Source of the DNA: an uncultured Celeribacter sp.
GTDB lineage: Bacteria; Pseudomonadota; Alphaproteobacteria; Rhodobacterales; Rhodobacteraceae
Direction: 5' to 3'
Length of the DNA: 64,000 nt
Assembly (NCBI RefSeq): GCF_963675965.1
Contig: NZ_OY780935.1
Coordinates: 1,000,001 to 1,064,000 of the forward strand
In this document: positions 8,518-17,475 of the stretch, in pieces
How positions within the stretch are numbered: position 1 is the first letter of the stretch
Layout of the letters: each line of letters opens with the position of its first letter
The notes under the pieces: generated by a model
Told to the model about the DNA's origin: nothing
The model's database searches: none
Seen by the model: the letters and a program-made list of their open reading frames with translations, nothing else
Made by a program: the position numbers and the translations under genes

Positions 8518-8563
8518 TGGTGGGTCGTGAGAGGCTCGAACTCCCGACATCTTCGGTGTAAAC
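8518..8563 (-). pseudogene. tRNA-Val 3' fragment (duplicated att core)
   Basis: The minus strand reads GTTTACACCGAAGATGTCGG and onward to CCA, identical to the 3' half of the tRNA-Val(TAC) at 38561-38636. The 5' half (acceptor strand, D arm) is missing, so no functional tRNA can form. This is the usual scar of integration into a tRNA 3' end. Confidence 0.93.
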
Positions 8564-8838
8564 AAATCCTCTCAGGCGCAAGTCATTGATTTGCGGCGGC
8601 AGAAACGCTTTGTAAAAGGCCCTTTTCGGGCGTTTTCACCACAAACCGAGTTCATAGGAGTTCCCTGAACCCCTGTGTACTTCGTGAAATCAGAGGCCGG
8701 ATAATGAGCCCGCTCAGTGCAAGCCAGAAACGGCAGATATGCCGACGGGATCTGACGTTCGGCATAGTGACGCTGCAGCTCTTGCTGCACAGCCTCACTT
8801 GAAAAGAACAAAGAAACAGGGGCGAAACGCCCTCCTCT
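8564..8838. other. Gene-free left end of the island
   Basis: The 275 bp between the att core and the stop of fcl hold no convincing gene. A 79-codon minus-strand frame has no recognisable features. The stretch may include integrase arm-binding sites, which cannot be assigned by eye. Confidence 0.4.
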
Positions 8839-9810
8839 TCACCGCCTCACATCGGCGTAGTTTTCCAAAAACCAGTCATAGGTCTCTGCGATGCCCTCTT
8901 CCAGGGCGATGCGGGCGGACCAGCCCATGGTGGACAGGCGGCTCACATCCATGAGCTTGCGCATCGTGCCGTCGGGCTTGCTCGGATCCGTCGCAATTCG
9001 GCCCTTGAACCCGGTCACCTTCGCGACCATCTGCGCCAGTTCCAGAATCGACACATCGGTGCCGCAGCCCACGTTGATATGGCTCAGCATGGGATCGGTG
9101 TTGGCGTCATAGTCGCCTTTGGGCAGATCGAGCACGAACAGCGAGGCTTCAGCCATGTCATCCACATGCAGGAACTCGCGGCGCGGGGAGCCTGAGCCCC
9201 AGATCACGACCTCCTCTGCCCCGTCTTGCGCAGCCTCATGGAAACGGCGAATGAGCGCAGGCAGCACATGGCTGTTTTCCGGGTGGAAGTTGTCGCCCGG
9301 CCCATAGAGGTTGGTGGGCATCACAGAGCGGTAGTCTGTCCCATATTGGCGGTTGTAGCTTTCACAGAGCTTGATCCCAGCAATCTTGGCAATCGCATAG
9401 GGTTCGTTGGTCGGCTCCAGCGTGCCGGTCAGCAGCGCGTCTTCCTTCATTGGCTGCGGCACGGCCTTGGGATAGATGCACGACGATCCCAGCTGCAACA
9501 GGCGCTGCACCCCTGCGGCATAGGCCTGATGGATCACGTTGCATTCGATCATCAGGTTCTCATAGATGAACGCCGCCGGATAGGTGTTGTTGGCAAGGAT
9601 CCCGCCCACCTTGGCGGCGGCAAGGATCACCACATCGGGGCGCTCAGCCTCGAAAAAGGCGCGCACAGCCGCCTGATCGGTCAGGTCCAGTTCCGCATGC
9701 GTGCGGGTAACAAGCTCCAGCGCCTCGCCCGCCTCCAGGCCCGCCTCAAGGCGGCGCAGGATCGCACCGCCAACCATGCCGCGATGCCCGGCCACATAGA
9801 TCTTGGTCAT
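8839..9810 (-). CDS. fcl: GDP-L-fucose synthase
   Basis: The 323-residue short-chain dehydrogenase performs the epimerase/reductase step that converts GDP-4-keto-6-deoxy-mannose to GDP-L-fucose with NADPH. The NADP-binding glycine motif is GHRGMVGGAI (residues 8-17). The catalytic Ser lies in GSSCIYP (108-114), and the Tyr138/Lys142 pair is in YAIAK. The length is normal. The stop of gmd lies 9 bp upstream on the same strand, so the two are surely co-transcribed and supply GDP-fucose to the glycan cluster. The pair is noticeably richer in GC than the genes from 12 to 24 kb, so it may have joined the cluster separately. Confidence 0.96.
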   Translation of the reverse strand: MTKIYVAGHRGMVGGAILRRLEAGLEAGEALELVTRTHAELDLTDQAAVRAFFEAERPDVVILAAAKVGGILANNTYPAAFIYENLMIECNVIHQAYAAGVQRLLQLGSSCIYPKAVPQPMKEDALLTGTLEPTNEPYAIAKIAGIKLCESYNRQYGTDYRSVMPTNLYGPGDNFHPENSHVLPALIRRFHEAAQDGAEEVVIWGSGSPRREFLHVDDMAEASLFVLDLPKGDYDANTDPMLSHINVGCGTDVSILELAQMVAKVTGFKGRIATDPSKPDGTMRKLMDVSRLSTMGWSARIALEEGIAETYDWFLENYADVRR

Positions 9811-9819
9811 GATGCCTCC

Positions 9820-10941
9820 TCAGCCTTCGAGCGACACGGGCAACTCCAGCCCGTGCTCTTTCAGGAGCGCCACGCGTTTGGCGGCTTTCAGGTCTTCGAC
9901 GACCATCTCGGCGCACATTTCTTGCGCTGTGATCTCTGGCACCCAGCCAAGCTCCTGTTTGGCCTTGGAGGGGTCGCCCAAGAGCGTTTCCACCTCTGCG
10001 GGACGGAAATAGCGCGGATCGATCCGCATCACGACATCACCGACTTTCACAGCAGGCGCCTTGTCGCCCGCCACGGCCACGACCGTTGCGATCTCGTCCA
10101 CGCCACTGCCGGAGAACTCCAGCTCGATGCCAAGTTCACGCGCCGTCCAGGTAATGAACTCGCGCACGGAATACTGAACGCCAGTTGCAATCACGAAATC
10201 ATCCGGCGTGTCCTGTTGCAGCATCATCCACTGCATCCGCACGTAATCCTTGGCATGGCCCCAGTCGCGCAGCGCGTCGATGTTGCCCATGTACAGGCAA
10301 GGCTCCAGCCCCGTGGCGATGTTGGACAGGCCACGCGTGATCTTGCGCGTGACAAAGGTTTCGCCCCGGCGCGGGGACTCGTGGTTGAACAGGATCCCGT
10401 TGCAGGCATACATGCCGTAGCTTTCGCGATAGTTCACCGTGATCCAATAGGCGTACATCTTGGCCACGGCATAGGGCGAACGCGGATAGAAGGGCGTGGT
10501 TTCCCGCTGCGGCGTTTCCTGCACCAGACCGAAGAGTTCCGAGGTGGACGCCTGATAGAAACGCGTCTTTTTCTCCAGCCCCAGAAAACGGATCGCCTCC
10601 AGCAGACGCAGGGTCCCCGTTGCATCGACATCGGCGGTGTATTCCGGCGCCTCAAAGCTCACCGCCACATGCGATTGCGCCCCAAGGTTATAGACTTCAT
10701 CAGGCTCAATATCGCGCAGGATCCGCGTCAGGTTTGAGGTGTCGGTCAGATCGCCATAGTGCAGCTTGAACTTGGCATGATCGGTGTGCGGATCTTCATA
10801 GATGTGATCCACACGCTGCGTGTTGAACAGCGAGGCCCGGCGCTTGATGCCGTGCACCTCATAGCCCTTTTCGAGCAGAAACTCCGCCAGATAGCTGCCG
10901 TCCTGCCCGGTGATCCCGGTGATAAGCGCCCGTTTTGTCAT
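9820..10941 (-). CDS. gmd: GDP-mannose 4,6-dehydratase
   Basis: The 373-residue enzyme converts GDP-D-mannose to GDP-4-keto-6-deoxy-D-mannose, the substrate of Fcl. The NADP-binding motif GITGQDGSYL is at residues 9-18. The catalytic Thr133 and Glu135 lie in ASTSELFG, and Tyr157/Lys161 in YAVAK. The segment RGETFVTRK is the nucleotide-sugar contact typical of this enzyme. The length and all active-site residues are normal. A family-2 glycosyltransferase ends 8 bp upstream, so a three-gene unit is likely. A long frame on the opposite strand (9226-10737) is a shadow of these GC-rich genes. Confidence 0.97.
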   Translation of the reverse strand: MTKRALITGITGQDGSYLAEFLLEKGYEVHGIKRRASLFNTQRVDHIYEDPHTDHAKFKLHYGDLTDTSNLTRILRDIEPDEVYNLGAQSHVAVSFEAPEYTADVDATGTLRLLEAIRFLGLEKKTRFYQASTSELFGLVQETPQRETTPFYPRSPYAVAKMYAYWITVNYRESYGMYACNGILFNHESPRRGETFVTRKITRGLSNIATGLEPCLYMGNIDALRDWGHAKDYVRMQWMMLQQDTPDDFVIATGVQYSVREFITWTARELGIELEFSGSGVDEIATVVAVAGDKAPAVKVGDVVMRIDPRYFRPAEVETLLGDPSKAKQELGWVPEITAQEMCAEMVVEDLKAAKRVALLKEHGLELPVSLEG

Positions 10942-10949
10942 GATCCGTC

Positions 10950-11699
10950 TTAGCCTTTATTCACAAATTGCCCGAGCTTGCTCAGGTTTTTCCAAAGAAG
11001 GGCGCCGACGCCCCCGATTTCATTCGTCTTGAGCGCGCGATAATCTTCGCGGCTCTTGCGCAAAATGCGCTCCAGAGAGCGATTGCTCTCCCCGCCCACG
11101 CGCATCTTAACCAGAACCTCCGGCAAATAGGCGGCGGAAATCCCGCCCTTTCCGAAATAGCGCAAGATGCTGTCGTAATCGGCGGCGATCCGAAAGCTTG
11201 TGTCATAGCCGCCCCACCGCTTTATGACATCGCTCTTGAGAAAGAGCGCCGGGTGCGGCGGCATCCAGCCCCGACGCAGCTTGCCCGGCGTGTAATCGCC
11301 CGACACCCAATGGCGGATCACCTTGCTCGTGTCCGCAGCCGCGACATAGTCGAGATCCCCATAGACAGCATCTGCGCCACTGGAGGCAAACACCTCGGCG
11401 ACATGTTTCAGGACATCGCCATGGGCAAAGAAATCATCGCTGTGCATCAGCCCGATGACATCGCCGGTCGCCAGATCCAGCCCCTTGTTCAAAGCATCGT
11501 AAATGCCTTTGTCCGGCTCACTGATCACCCGCATATTCGGGGTCTTGTGGCGCTCGACTACGTCAAGCGTGCCATCCTTGGAGGCCCCGTCAATGATCAG
11601 ATGCTCGACATCCTGATAAGACTGGCCCGCGACACTCTGCAACGCCTGCCCGATTGTCGCTTCGCGATTGTAAACGGCTGTGATGATGGTGATTTTCAT
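10950..11699 (-). CDS. Glycosyltransferase family 2
   Basis: The 249-residue protein starts at ATG 11699 (MKITIITAVYN); five more codons are possible. It has the GT2 pattern: ITAVYNREATIGQAL at the N-terminus, IIDGASKDGTLDVV, then the metal-binding aspartates in LMHSDDFF. The arrangement resembles WcaE/WcaA-like transferases with short C-termini, so it may attach fucose or another sugar of the repeat unit. It lacks membrane segments and probably acts on the cytoplasmic face of the membrane. It sits 8 bp before gmd on the same strand. Confidence 0.92.
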   Translation of the reverse strand: MKITIITAVYNREATIGQALQSVAGQSYQDVEHLIIDGASKDGTLDVVERHKTPNMRVISEPDKGIYDALNKGLDLATGDVIGLMHSDDFFAHGDVLKHVAEVFASSGADAVYGDLDYVAAADTSKVIRHWVSGDYTPGKLRRGWMPPHPALFLKSDVIKRWGGYDTSFRIAADYDSILRYFGKGGISAAYLPEVLVKMRVGGESNRSLERILRKSREDYRALKTNEIGGVGALLWKNLSKLGQFVNKG

Positions 11700-12000
11700 T
11701 GGTGTGCATTTCAACAGCGGCGGAGACTACAGCCGTGTCTTATCCCCTTCAACTTCTGGAATGAAGCTAAGAATACCCATGGGAGCGGCGACGTTTCCGC
11801 TCCCTTCGAAGAGAAATAAATCAAGCCCATTCAACTAATATCGGACCATTTTTGTAACACGCAAATACTATACTCATAGCTTTGAAATGAGAAGCAGACA
11901 CAGAACCTAAAGACTACTGACAATTTCGAGCAACGTATTTGAGCACCTGAAACACTCGCGTTTGACAATGATCAGAGGCCACGAATTAGCCTAGCCCGCC
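11700..12000. other. 301-bp gene-free AT-rich spacer
   Basis: No gene is seen. The stretch separates the GC-rich gmd/fcl unit from the AT-richer polymerase and transferase operon and marks a step in base composition. A promoter for the GT2-gmd-fcl unit could lie here, but no clear -35/-10 pair was picked out. Confidence 0.45.
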
Positions 12001-13221
12001 TCAAGCACAGTTCTTCCTGAAAAGTTTGGCCTTGAGCGACATTTCTCCAATTGAAACATCCCACCCAGTTTGTCGCGGCAACCTCATTGCGATAAAAAAA
12101 AGAACCGAGGAATAACCGACAAGAGACGCCCCCCGAAAGAACAACTCTGGCAGCATTGATGAAATCAGGACCAGCGTAAGATGGCCCGATGCGCTAAGCT
12201 TCCTATTCCGCATTGCCTCCCTTAGGCTAGCCCAAGCTCTTAATGCAGCCGCAATAATGACGATGATGCTGACAAAACCGACTGTTTGCATCGCACGTGC
12301 AAACCAGAAAGTACCGCTATTGTATGTCAGATAGTCCCCGTATCTCTGTACGGCCTGTTCCGCGACGGCACCACGTAACTGTAAATAGGCAGCTCGCCCA
12401 CCAACCCCATCGCCAAAAAACTGAAACTCTAAAAGGCGGTGCCAAATATCAACCCAGTTCGCCATGAACATCAGGCTCGAAAGGTTTGCATAATTGACAT
12501 CCAAGGTGAAACGAGCACGAAAATAACCATTCCCAAATTCAGTGGCATAAACTTGCAACCCGACGGCCAATACCAAAAGAAACGGAATGAGTATGAAACT
12601 CAGTCTTCTCGATGAAACCAGCCAACCCAATTGGATCAACCCGAAAAGTGCGAAAGTCGCGTTCGGCAAAAGTGCTGCACAGCCAAACAGAATCAGCAAG
12701 TTGACAAGCCCCATCTTGCGATTAAGTGAGTATAAAATCAGGGCGATAGGCCCGGTAATAAGGGCATAAAAGCTGGGTTCCCCAACGAAAAGAATATGGC
12801 TCCTTTGCAAGGCAATCTTGTGGAGCCCCAACGCGAGAAGTACAAAATAGCTAAGCATTACTATTTCGCGTGCTGCATATGGATTGCTGGACACCCTGTC
12901 CGCAATAAGCGATCCGTTAACTGCAACCACGATTATCAACCCCAACAAAATCAGTAAGTTTGAAAGAGAACTCCCAACCCAAATGGCGTTAATCAGCATG
13001 AAAGCCGCAACCAATGCATAAATAACTAAAAAGCGCGATGTTATCCCGTGCCTAAATTTACGCCCGTGCGCCAGCAGCGGGAGAGCTAGAATCTGCCCCA
13101 TCAGCATTCCAGGCATCAAAGACTTTAGACCGAGTTGCGCGTTGCTGGCGAGAGGAGCCAAGATAATAAACAAAATCAAAGCGGCGCCTCCTATGGTAGA
13201 ACGGGAAAGCAATCCTTTCAT
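12001..13221 (-). CDS. O-antigen polymerase-like membrane protein (Wzy-like)
   Basis: The 406-residue protein is almost wholly hydrophobic, with about ten membrane segments. A large polar loop lies between roughly residues 235 and 305 and contains ARFTLDVNYANLSSLMF and GDGVGGRAAYLQLR. This is the layout of Wzy/O-antigen ligase-type polymerases, whose periplasmic loop binds undecaprenyl-linked repeat units. Sequence similarity in this family is always low, so the call rests on topology and context: it overlaps a glycosyltransferase gene and shares the operon with a flippase. A ligase (WaaL-like) is the alternative. The last residues (LFRKNCA) end in a cytoplasmic tail. Confidence 0.8.
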   Translation of the reverse strand: MKGLLSRSTIGGAALILFIILAPLASNAQLGLKSLMPGMLMGQILALPLLAHGRKFRHGITSRFLVIYALVAAFMLINAIWVGSSLSNLLILLGLIIVVAVNGSLIADRVSSNPYAAREIVMLSYFVLLALGLHKIALQRSHILFVGEPSFYALITGPIALILYSLNRKMGLVNLLILFGCAALLPNATFALFGLIQLGWLVSSRRLSFILIPFLLVLAVGLQVYATEFGNGYFRARFTLDVNYANLSSLMFMANWVDIWHRLLEFQFFGDGVGGRAAYLQLRGAVAEQAVQRYGDYLTYNSGTFWFARAMQTVGFVSIIVIIAAALRAWASLREAMRNRKLSASGHLTLVLISSMLPELFFRGASLVGYSSVLFFIAMRLPRQTGWDVSIGEMSLKAKLFRKNCA

Positions 13222-14483
13222 TTTGTCTGCGCTTCCTCCTTAAGAAGGTCCCCGTAGCGCTCAGATAGCTTTTCCAAACTGTAGTGAGAGACCATATGTT
13301 TTCTCGCAGCCGCGCTCATTTGTGTCCGCACCGTTGGCCCCGCAGCGATCAAATCTGATATAGCGTCGGCTACAGCTTGCACTTCGAATGGCGCACAAAC
13401 AAATCCGGTTTCACCATCGATCACTAGCTCAGAGGCTCCGGTATTATCAAAACAAATTACAGGAGTACCGCAAGACATGGCCTCGCAAGGCACTAAACCA
13501 AAGGCTTCCAGCCGCGAAAGATGCAGCAAAACGTCGCTAGCACGGAACAAATTGGCAAGCGCCTCGCGATTGCGGATCTGACCGGCATCAATGATCCGAA
13601 CTCCCCCCCCACTTGGCTGTGCCACTTGTAGGCCACCGACAACCACCAAGCTAACTCGTTTAAACTGCTCCGGCGTGTGTGCAATGATACTCAATAGCTC
13701 TAAAAACAAGTCTGTACCCTTAATCGGGTTGCGAGCAGAATGATCTGCTCCGAAGCAAATCAGAAAATCTTCTTCCGAAATTCCGAGGTCGCCTCGCGCG
13801 TCACACCTTTTATCAGACGCGGGTGCAAACTGTTCAGTGTCTACACCATTCGGAATGACCTTCACGATTGCCCCGTCAAATACCCCACTGGCTTCAACTC
13901 TCCTCTTCATCCACGCTGACGGCACCGTTACGACAAGATCGTCGCGGCCAGAAAACGCCTTTTTTTTGCGTGCATAGACCCTGCGGTCAAGAAATGACGC
14001 CAACGGGTTCAGCAGCCTTCGGCGACCACGTTCAATCGCTGCTCCTTTGTCGGGTGCATAATGCGAACTACCCGAAATAAGCCATTCGTCATGAAGAGTA
14101 ATAAGCGTCCCGCTAGGAATTTTTGCGAAGTCTCTAATGGCAATCGTACTGTTGGCAATCCAGTGAAGATGAAACCGCATAGAGCTATCAGGCGACCTAA
14201 GCAGTTGCCTAATTCTAGGATCGCCAAAACTGTTTAAGGACTGCTTGACAACCCGATCTCTGAACAACAACCGTACGACCCCATGTTCAGCAACCCTGAG
14301 CAGCCACCACAAGCCCCAGAGAATTCGATTAATATAGCTCTGCGGAGGGTCAGTCGCGAAGACGCAATAAGAACCGGGCAAGCACTCTTCTGCAATCTTT
14401 GCGAAGTCCAGCGTTGCTCGCCCCGCGCCACCACGTTCTCCGGTGTAGCCGATGGTAACTATCACGGATCTCGAAGCGCTCAT
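13218..14483 (-). CDS. Glycosyltransferase family 4-like (GT-B)
   Basis: The 421-residue protein starts at ATG 14483 (MSASRSVIVTIGY), which overlaps the upstream stop as ATGA. It has an N-terminal acceptor domain with GERGGAGRATLDFAKI and a C-terminal GT-B domain. The nucleotide-sugar binding motif is EAFGLVPCEAMSCGTPVICF, with the E-x7-E glutamates. It overlaps the following polymerase gene by 4 bp. It is predicted to be a retaining transferase that adds a sugar to the lipid-linked repeat unit. Donor specificity cannot be read. Confidence 0.92.
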   Translation of the reverse strand: MSASRSVIVTIGYTGERGGAGRATLDFAKIAEECLPGSYCVFATDPPQSYINRILWGLWWLLRVAEHGVVRLLFRDRVVKQSLNSFGDPRIRQLLRSPDSSMRFHLHWIANSTIAIRDFAKIPSGTLITLHDEWLISGSSHYAPDKGAAIERGRRRLLNPLASFLDRRVYARKKKAFSGRDDLVVTVPSAWMKRRVEASGVFDGAIVKVIPNGVDTEQFAPASDKRCDARGDLGISEEDFLICFGADHSARNPIKGTDLFLELLSIIAHTPEQFKRVSLVVVGGLQVAQPSGGGVRIIDAGQIRNREALANLFRASDVLLHLSRLEAFGLVPCEAMSCGTPVICFDNTGASELVIDGETGFVCAPFEVQAVADAISDLIAAGPTVRTQMSAAARKHMVSHYSLEKLSERYGDLLKEEAQTK

Positions 14484-15391
14484 TCCTGCGCCTTTAGGTT
14501 TGTGCCTTCGTTCGGACGGCAGAACATATCCAAATAAGAGTACTCTGAATAGTTCACGACTTTGCACCCATTTCGACGCGCATAGACCGCTACAGCTTCG
14601 AGGCTGCGAAACGCATTATGTAGCGCTTTGAACTCCGTTGCCACGCTTGCCGGCTTGGTCTTACGCTGATCGACATAGGCGCGCTCCGTGCTCTCCCCAT
14701 AAATATGCCGACGGCGTTTCATAAAAGTGTTATCATACTGATCGACATGAATTTGTTCGTGAAATGAAAAGCCTGCCCCTGCAATTCCGATCCGAGAATA
14801 ACCAAGCTGGATCGCACCATAAATCGCGTGAATCAGCACATTCTGTCCATATGGTGCGCAAACTCCTCGCCGCCAGGCCAACTGCAAAAGCACATTGGAA
14901 TCAGTAGGAAGGGCAGCAGCGTTAAAGGGATGTAGTGTAATCTTGCCATGACCTGAAAACTGCTCAGAAAAGGGGGTCGGATTGGAATGGATCGGATAGT
15001 AAATGCGCATCGGCCAGTGCGTCTTCGTAGCAATACTTTCGAACGTAGCTTTACGCTTATTAATCAGAGAGCGCTCTGCGCCATCGTCCCAAAAATACGG
15101 ATCACTGAAGAAATAGTGCCCGGGGCGCCGTGCGACGAAAAACTCGGTATCGGCAAAGTGGTTTGCAACCGCAAAATCAACATCAGTCCCAATACTGGCA
15201 TCGACACGCGCTAAGTCGTCGGCCAGTGTCGGTCCATTCATAGCAATCACAAGTGCCTCTCGCCGATCTCCGCTATCCAGATTAAATGCAAACCGTCCTC
15301 TGCGTCGAAACCGCAGAGTCGAATACAACAACGAGGCAGCGGTTTCATAGCACCGAAGGCCCGCGTTATATACCGCAACAGCAAACTTCAT
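14480..15391 (-). CDS. GT42/DUF115-like CMP-sugar glycosyltransferase candidate
   Basis: In this 303-residue protein, residues 46-56 read ALVIAMNGPTL, followed about 25 residues on by DVDFAVANHFADTEFF. This is the start expected in GT42 (Cst-type) sialyltransferases and in the related DUF115/MptE-like proteins, which begin VIVxGNGPSL and then name a conserved Asn. A second block, GQNVLIHAIYGAIQLGYSRIGIAGAGF, matches the alpha/beta segment before the catalytic region. A CMP-sugar synthetase sits in the same operon, which favours transfer of a CMP-activated acidic sugar. DUF115 members include flagellin-modifying proteins of other function, so the call is tentative. It overlaps both neighbours by ATGA. 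Confidence 0.68.
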   Translation of the reverse strand: MKFAVAVYNAGLRCYETAASLLYSTLRFRRRGRFAFNLDSGDRREALVIAMNGPTLADDLARVDASIGTDVDFAVANHFADTEFFVARRPGHYFFSDPYFWDDGAERSLINKRKATFESIATKTHWPMRIYYPIHSNPTPFSEQFSGHGKITLHPFNAAALPTDSNVLLQLAWRRGVCAPYGQNVLIHAIYGAIQLGYSRIGIAGAGFSFHEQIHVDQYDNTFMKRRRHIYGESTERAYVDQRKTKPASVATEFKALHNAFRSLEAVAVYARRNGCKVVNYSEYSYLDMFCRPNEGTNLKAQE

Positions 15392-16212
15392 GAACTTGCT
15401 TTCTTGGTGCGATGGCCGCGCATAAAATTTGTGGCGTAGACCAATACGGTTTCGCTGAGGTAGTCCCAGTAGAAATACTTTTCAAACTTTACCACATTGA
15501 ATACCAACCGCGCGACCCGCCCCGGGCGTTGTCCAAATGTTTGCTCATATAGACGGTCCTTGTTTTCTCGGTTTTCGACATAGTTGCTACCGGACCCCGT
15601 GATGGATGTTTCGTAAATCCGAAAATACGATATCCGATTGGGTCGGTCCTCAAAGGTTGCTCCAGCTAAGCTCATCCTGACCGCCAACTCCGCGTCCCAA
15701 CAGGTTCGATTATGCTTATTGAACCCGGAAATTTCTTGAAATTTCTCTGCAGAAAACAACAAACCCTGCTGATAAATGCTTGTATTTCCTCTGCAAAAAC
15801 GCTGGGCGCTAAAACGAAAAGTTCGCATCGCTCGAAGCCGGTTGAGGTCTCGGTCGACGAGATAGCCACCAAAACAAAACACGTCAGATCGCTTGTCAGA
15901 CCGAATTGCCTCAAGCATCGCATCAACTGCACCAGGCAGCAGGATATCGTCAGCATTCAGAAAGAACAGATACTCACCCCGAGCTTCACGAAAGCCATTA
16001 TTGAGGCCATCTGCAGGCCCCGAATCCGGTTCAAACACCGGACGTATTTTTGAGCCGTAGCTTTCGATCCGCTGTCGAGAACCGTCCTCGCTACCGGGAT
16101 CAACCACGATATATTCGACCCCCTCGCACATCTGGGACACGACTGAATCAAGGCATTCACCAAGAAACTCGTCTTGGTTAAAGCTAATAGTAACAATGCT
16201 GAGCTCTATCAT
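15388..16212 (-). CDS. Glycosyltransferase family 2
   Basis: The 274-residue protein starts at ATG 16212 (MIELSIVTISFN), which overlaps the upstream stop as ATGA; a longer upstream frame inside the neighbouring gene is not used. The N-terminal GT2 core is SIVTISFNQDEFLGECL, IVVDPGSEDGS and the DxD-like EYLFFLNADDILL. The C-terminal part has a basic tail (RGHRTKKASS). It resembles transferases that add a sugar to lipid-linked repeat units. It is tightly coupled to the GT42/DUF115-like gene downstream. Confidence 0.92.
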   Translation of the reverse strand: MIELSIVTISFNQDEFLGECLDSVVSQMCEGVEYIVVDPGSEDGSRQRIESYGSKIRPVFEPDSGPADGLNNGFREARGEYLFFLNADDILLPGAVDAMLEAIRSDKRSDVFCFGGYLVDRDLNRLRAMRTFRFSAQRFCRGNTSIYQQGLLFSAEKFQEISGFNKHNRTCWDAELAVRMSLAGATFEDRPNRISYFRIYETSITGSGSNYVENRENKDRLYEQTFGQRPGRVARLVFNVVKFEKYFYWDYLSETVLVYATNFMRGHRTKKASS

Positions 16213-17471
16213 TTCCGTGTCTGCCTCTCGAACTCCGTTAAAAGATTTGCAGCATAGGCAGTTCCCGAAAACCCCAACATGGCTATTCGCGCCGACTCCG
16301 CAATTCTTGCAGCGACTTCGGGATTGCGTCGCAGTTCCAGCACGGACTCGCACCAAGCCTGAGGGGAGTGTGTCTCAAGCAAAATGCCCGTGGCACCGTC
16401 GGTTATGGGAGCACCAGACTGTGGGGTTGTAATAACTGGCAGCCCTGCAGCCATCGCTTCCGCCACCGAACGCGCACTCCCCTCTAGGTAGGTTGGAAAA
16501 ACAAAGGCGTCGGCTTTGGCACAGAGTTCCTTCAACTCTTCTAAACTCAGGTATCCATAAAAAACAGTATTTGGCGGCGCACCAAACTTATCGAGAATGG
16601 CTTGACCGCTCTGACTGATTTGACCTGCAACGTGAAGGCGCACATCAGGAGCGCGCTCAGCAAGCAAGTGCATCATCTGCACAAGTAGATCGCATCCTTT
16701 GCGGGCATCAAAATGGCCGCTGAACAGCAGGTCAAACTTGGTTGGAGAACCTTGATTTTCGACATCAAAGAAAGTTTCTGGAACGCCAAGGTATATCACT
16801 GCAATTTTTTCGCAGTCATAACCATTGTCGATGAAAGTCTGACGCACGAAGTCAGAGTTAACAACTAAAAGATCAGCAGCTTCACAATCTCTAAGCACCT
16901 GCCTCCAAAGCATTGAGTCAGATACCAACGTAGCCGATGGTATAAAATTCTCCACATCAGCCAAGAAATTTGCAAAACTTTTGGGGTGAGCAATCGAATG
17001 GTCGACACAAACCTTCGCTCCAGCACGACGAGCCGTGTCGATCAGTTCAAAACCAGCGCCGCTGCGAATATGAAGGATCGTATCATTGCACAACATTCGG
17101 CGGAGACGGCGTGCTGCCAAATAGCCGAAGCTCATAAATCCAAGCCCTAGTGCGCGCTCTGCGCCGATCACGCGCCTCAACACCAGATAGACCAACTCCG
17201 GCAGCAAAAAGCCAATTGCTTCGTCCAACTCAGCAGCCGCAGCGCGCCGCACCTCCAAACGCTTGGCAATCGCGCCAAGCCCCGCACTTTTCATTAACTT
17301 GAGAACACGAGCAGAGGGTATCCATGACGTTGCCAAGATCACCTCGACCTCAGGTGCGTACCGCTTAAGATCTCGCGCCGCCTGCACAATATGCAACTTG
17401 CCAATTCCGCTGACAAAAACCACCCTGCGACGAGTCTGCGACGAGTGGCAAGGACATACTTTTTTGTTCAT
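16209..17471 (-). CDS. Glycosyltransferase family 4 (GT-B)
   Basis: The 420-residue protein has an N-terminal cysteine-containing stretch (MNKKVCPCHSSQTRRR) before the first Rossmann domain (VVFVSGIGKLHIV). The C-terminal GT-B domain has LLFSGHFDARKGCDLLV, followed by FVFPTYLEGSARSVAEAMAA. The second holds the E-x7-E pattern of GT4 nucleotide-sugar binding. The segment KVCVDHSIAHPKSF may bind the acceptor. The stop of the next gene is 5 bp away, so this belongs to the same operon. Confidence 0.92.
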   Translation of the reverse strand: MNKKVCPCHSSQTRRRVVFVSGIGKLHIVQAARDLKRYAPEVEVILATSWIPSARVLKLMKSAGLGAIAKRLEVRRAAAAELDEAIGFLLPELVYLVLRRVIGAERALGLGFMSFGYLAARRLRRMLCNDTILHIRSGAGFELIDTARRAGAKVCVDHSIAHPKSFANFLADVENFIPSATLVSDSMLWRQVLRDCEAADLLVVNSDFVRQTFIDNGYDCEKIAVIYLGVPETFFDVENQGSPTKFDLLFSGHFDARKGCDLLVQMMHLLAERAPDVRLHVAGQISQSGQAILDKFGAPPNTVFYGYLSLEELKELCAKADAFVFPTYLEGSARSVAEAMAAGLPVITTPQSGAPITDGATGILLETHSPQAWCESVLELRRNPEVAARIAESARIAMLGFSGTAYAANLLTEFERQTRK

Positions 17472-17475
17472 CTGC

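Larger units (their letters stand above)
8349..8563 (+). repeat. Direct repeat at the left boundary of the island (att side)
   Basis: This 215-bp repeat pairs with 38392-38606 (one mismatch, 8362 C against 38405 G). It contains an integrase 3' end and, at 8518-8563, the 3' 46 bases of tRNA-Val up to the anticodon loop. Identity stops at 8564, where the intact tRNA continues GAAG and this copy continues AAAT. The stop lies in the anticodon loop, a normal crossover place for tRNA-targeting integrases. Confidence 0.93.

Noticed and set aside
8372..8675. Minus-strand frame MRLRGFVYTEDVGSSSLSRP..., also seen at 38415-38675
   Set aside because: It appears in both copies only because it lies in the duplicated integrase/tRNA repeat. 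It reads through the tRNA sequence and is not a gene.
9226..10737. 503-codon plus-strand frame opposite gmd and fcl
   Set aside because: It mirrors two certain genes in GC-rich DNA and has His/Arg/Gln-rich antisense composition with no domain.
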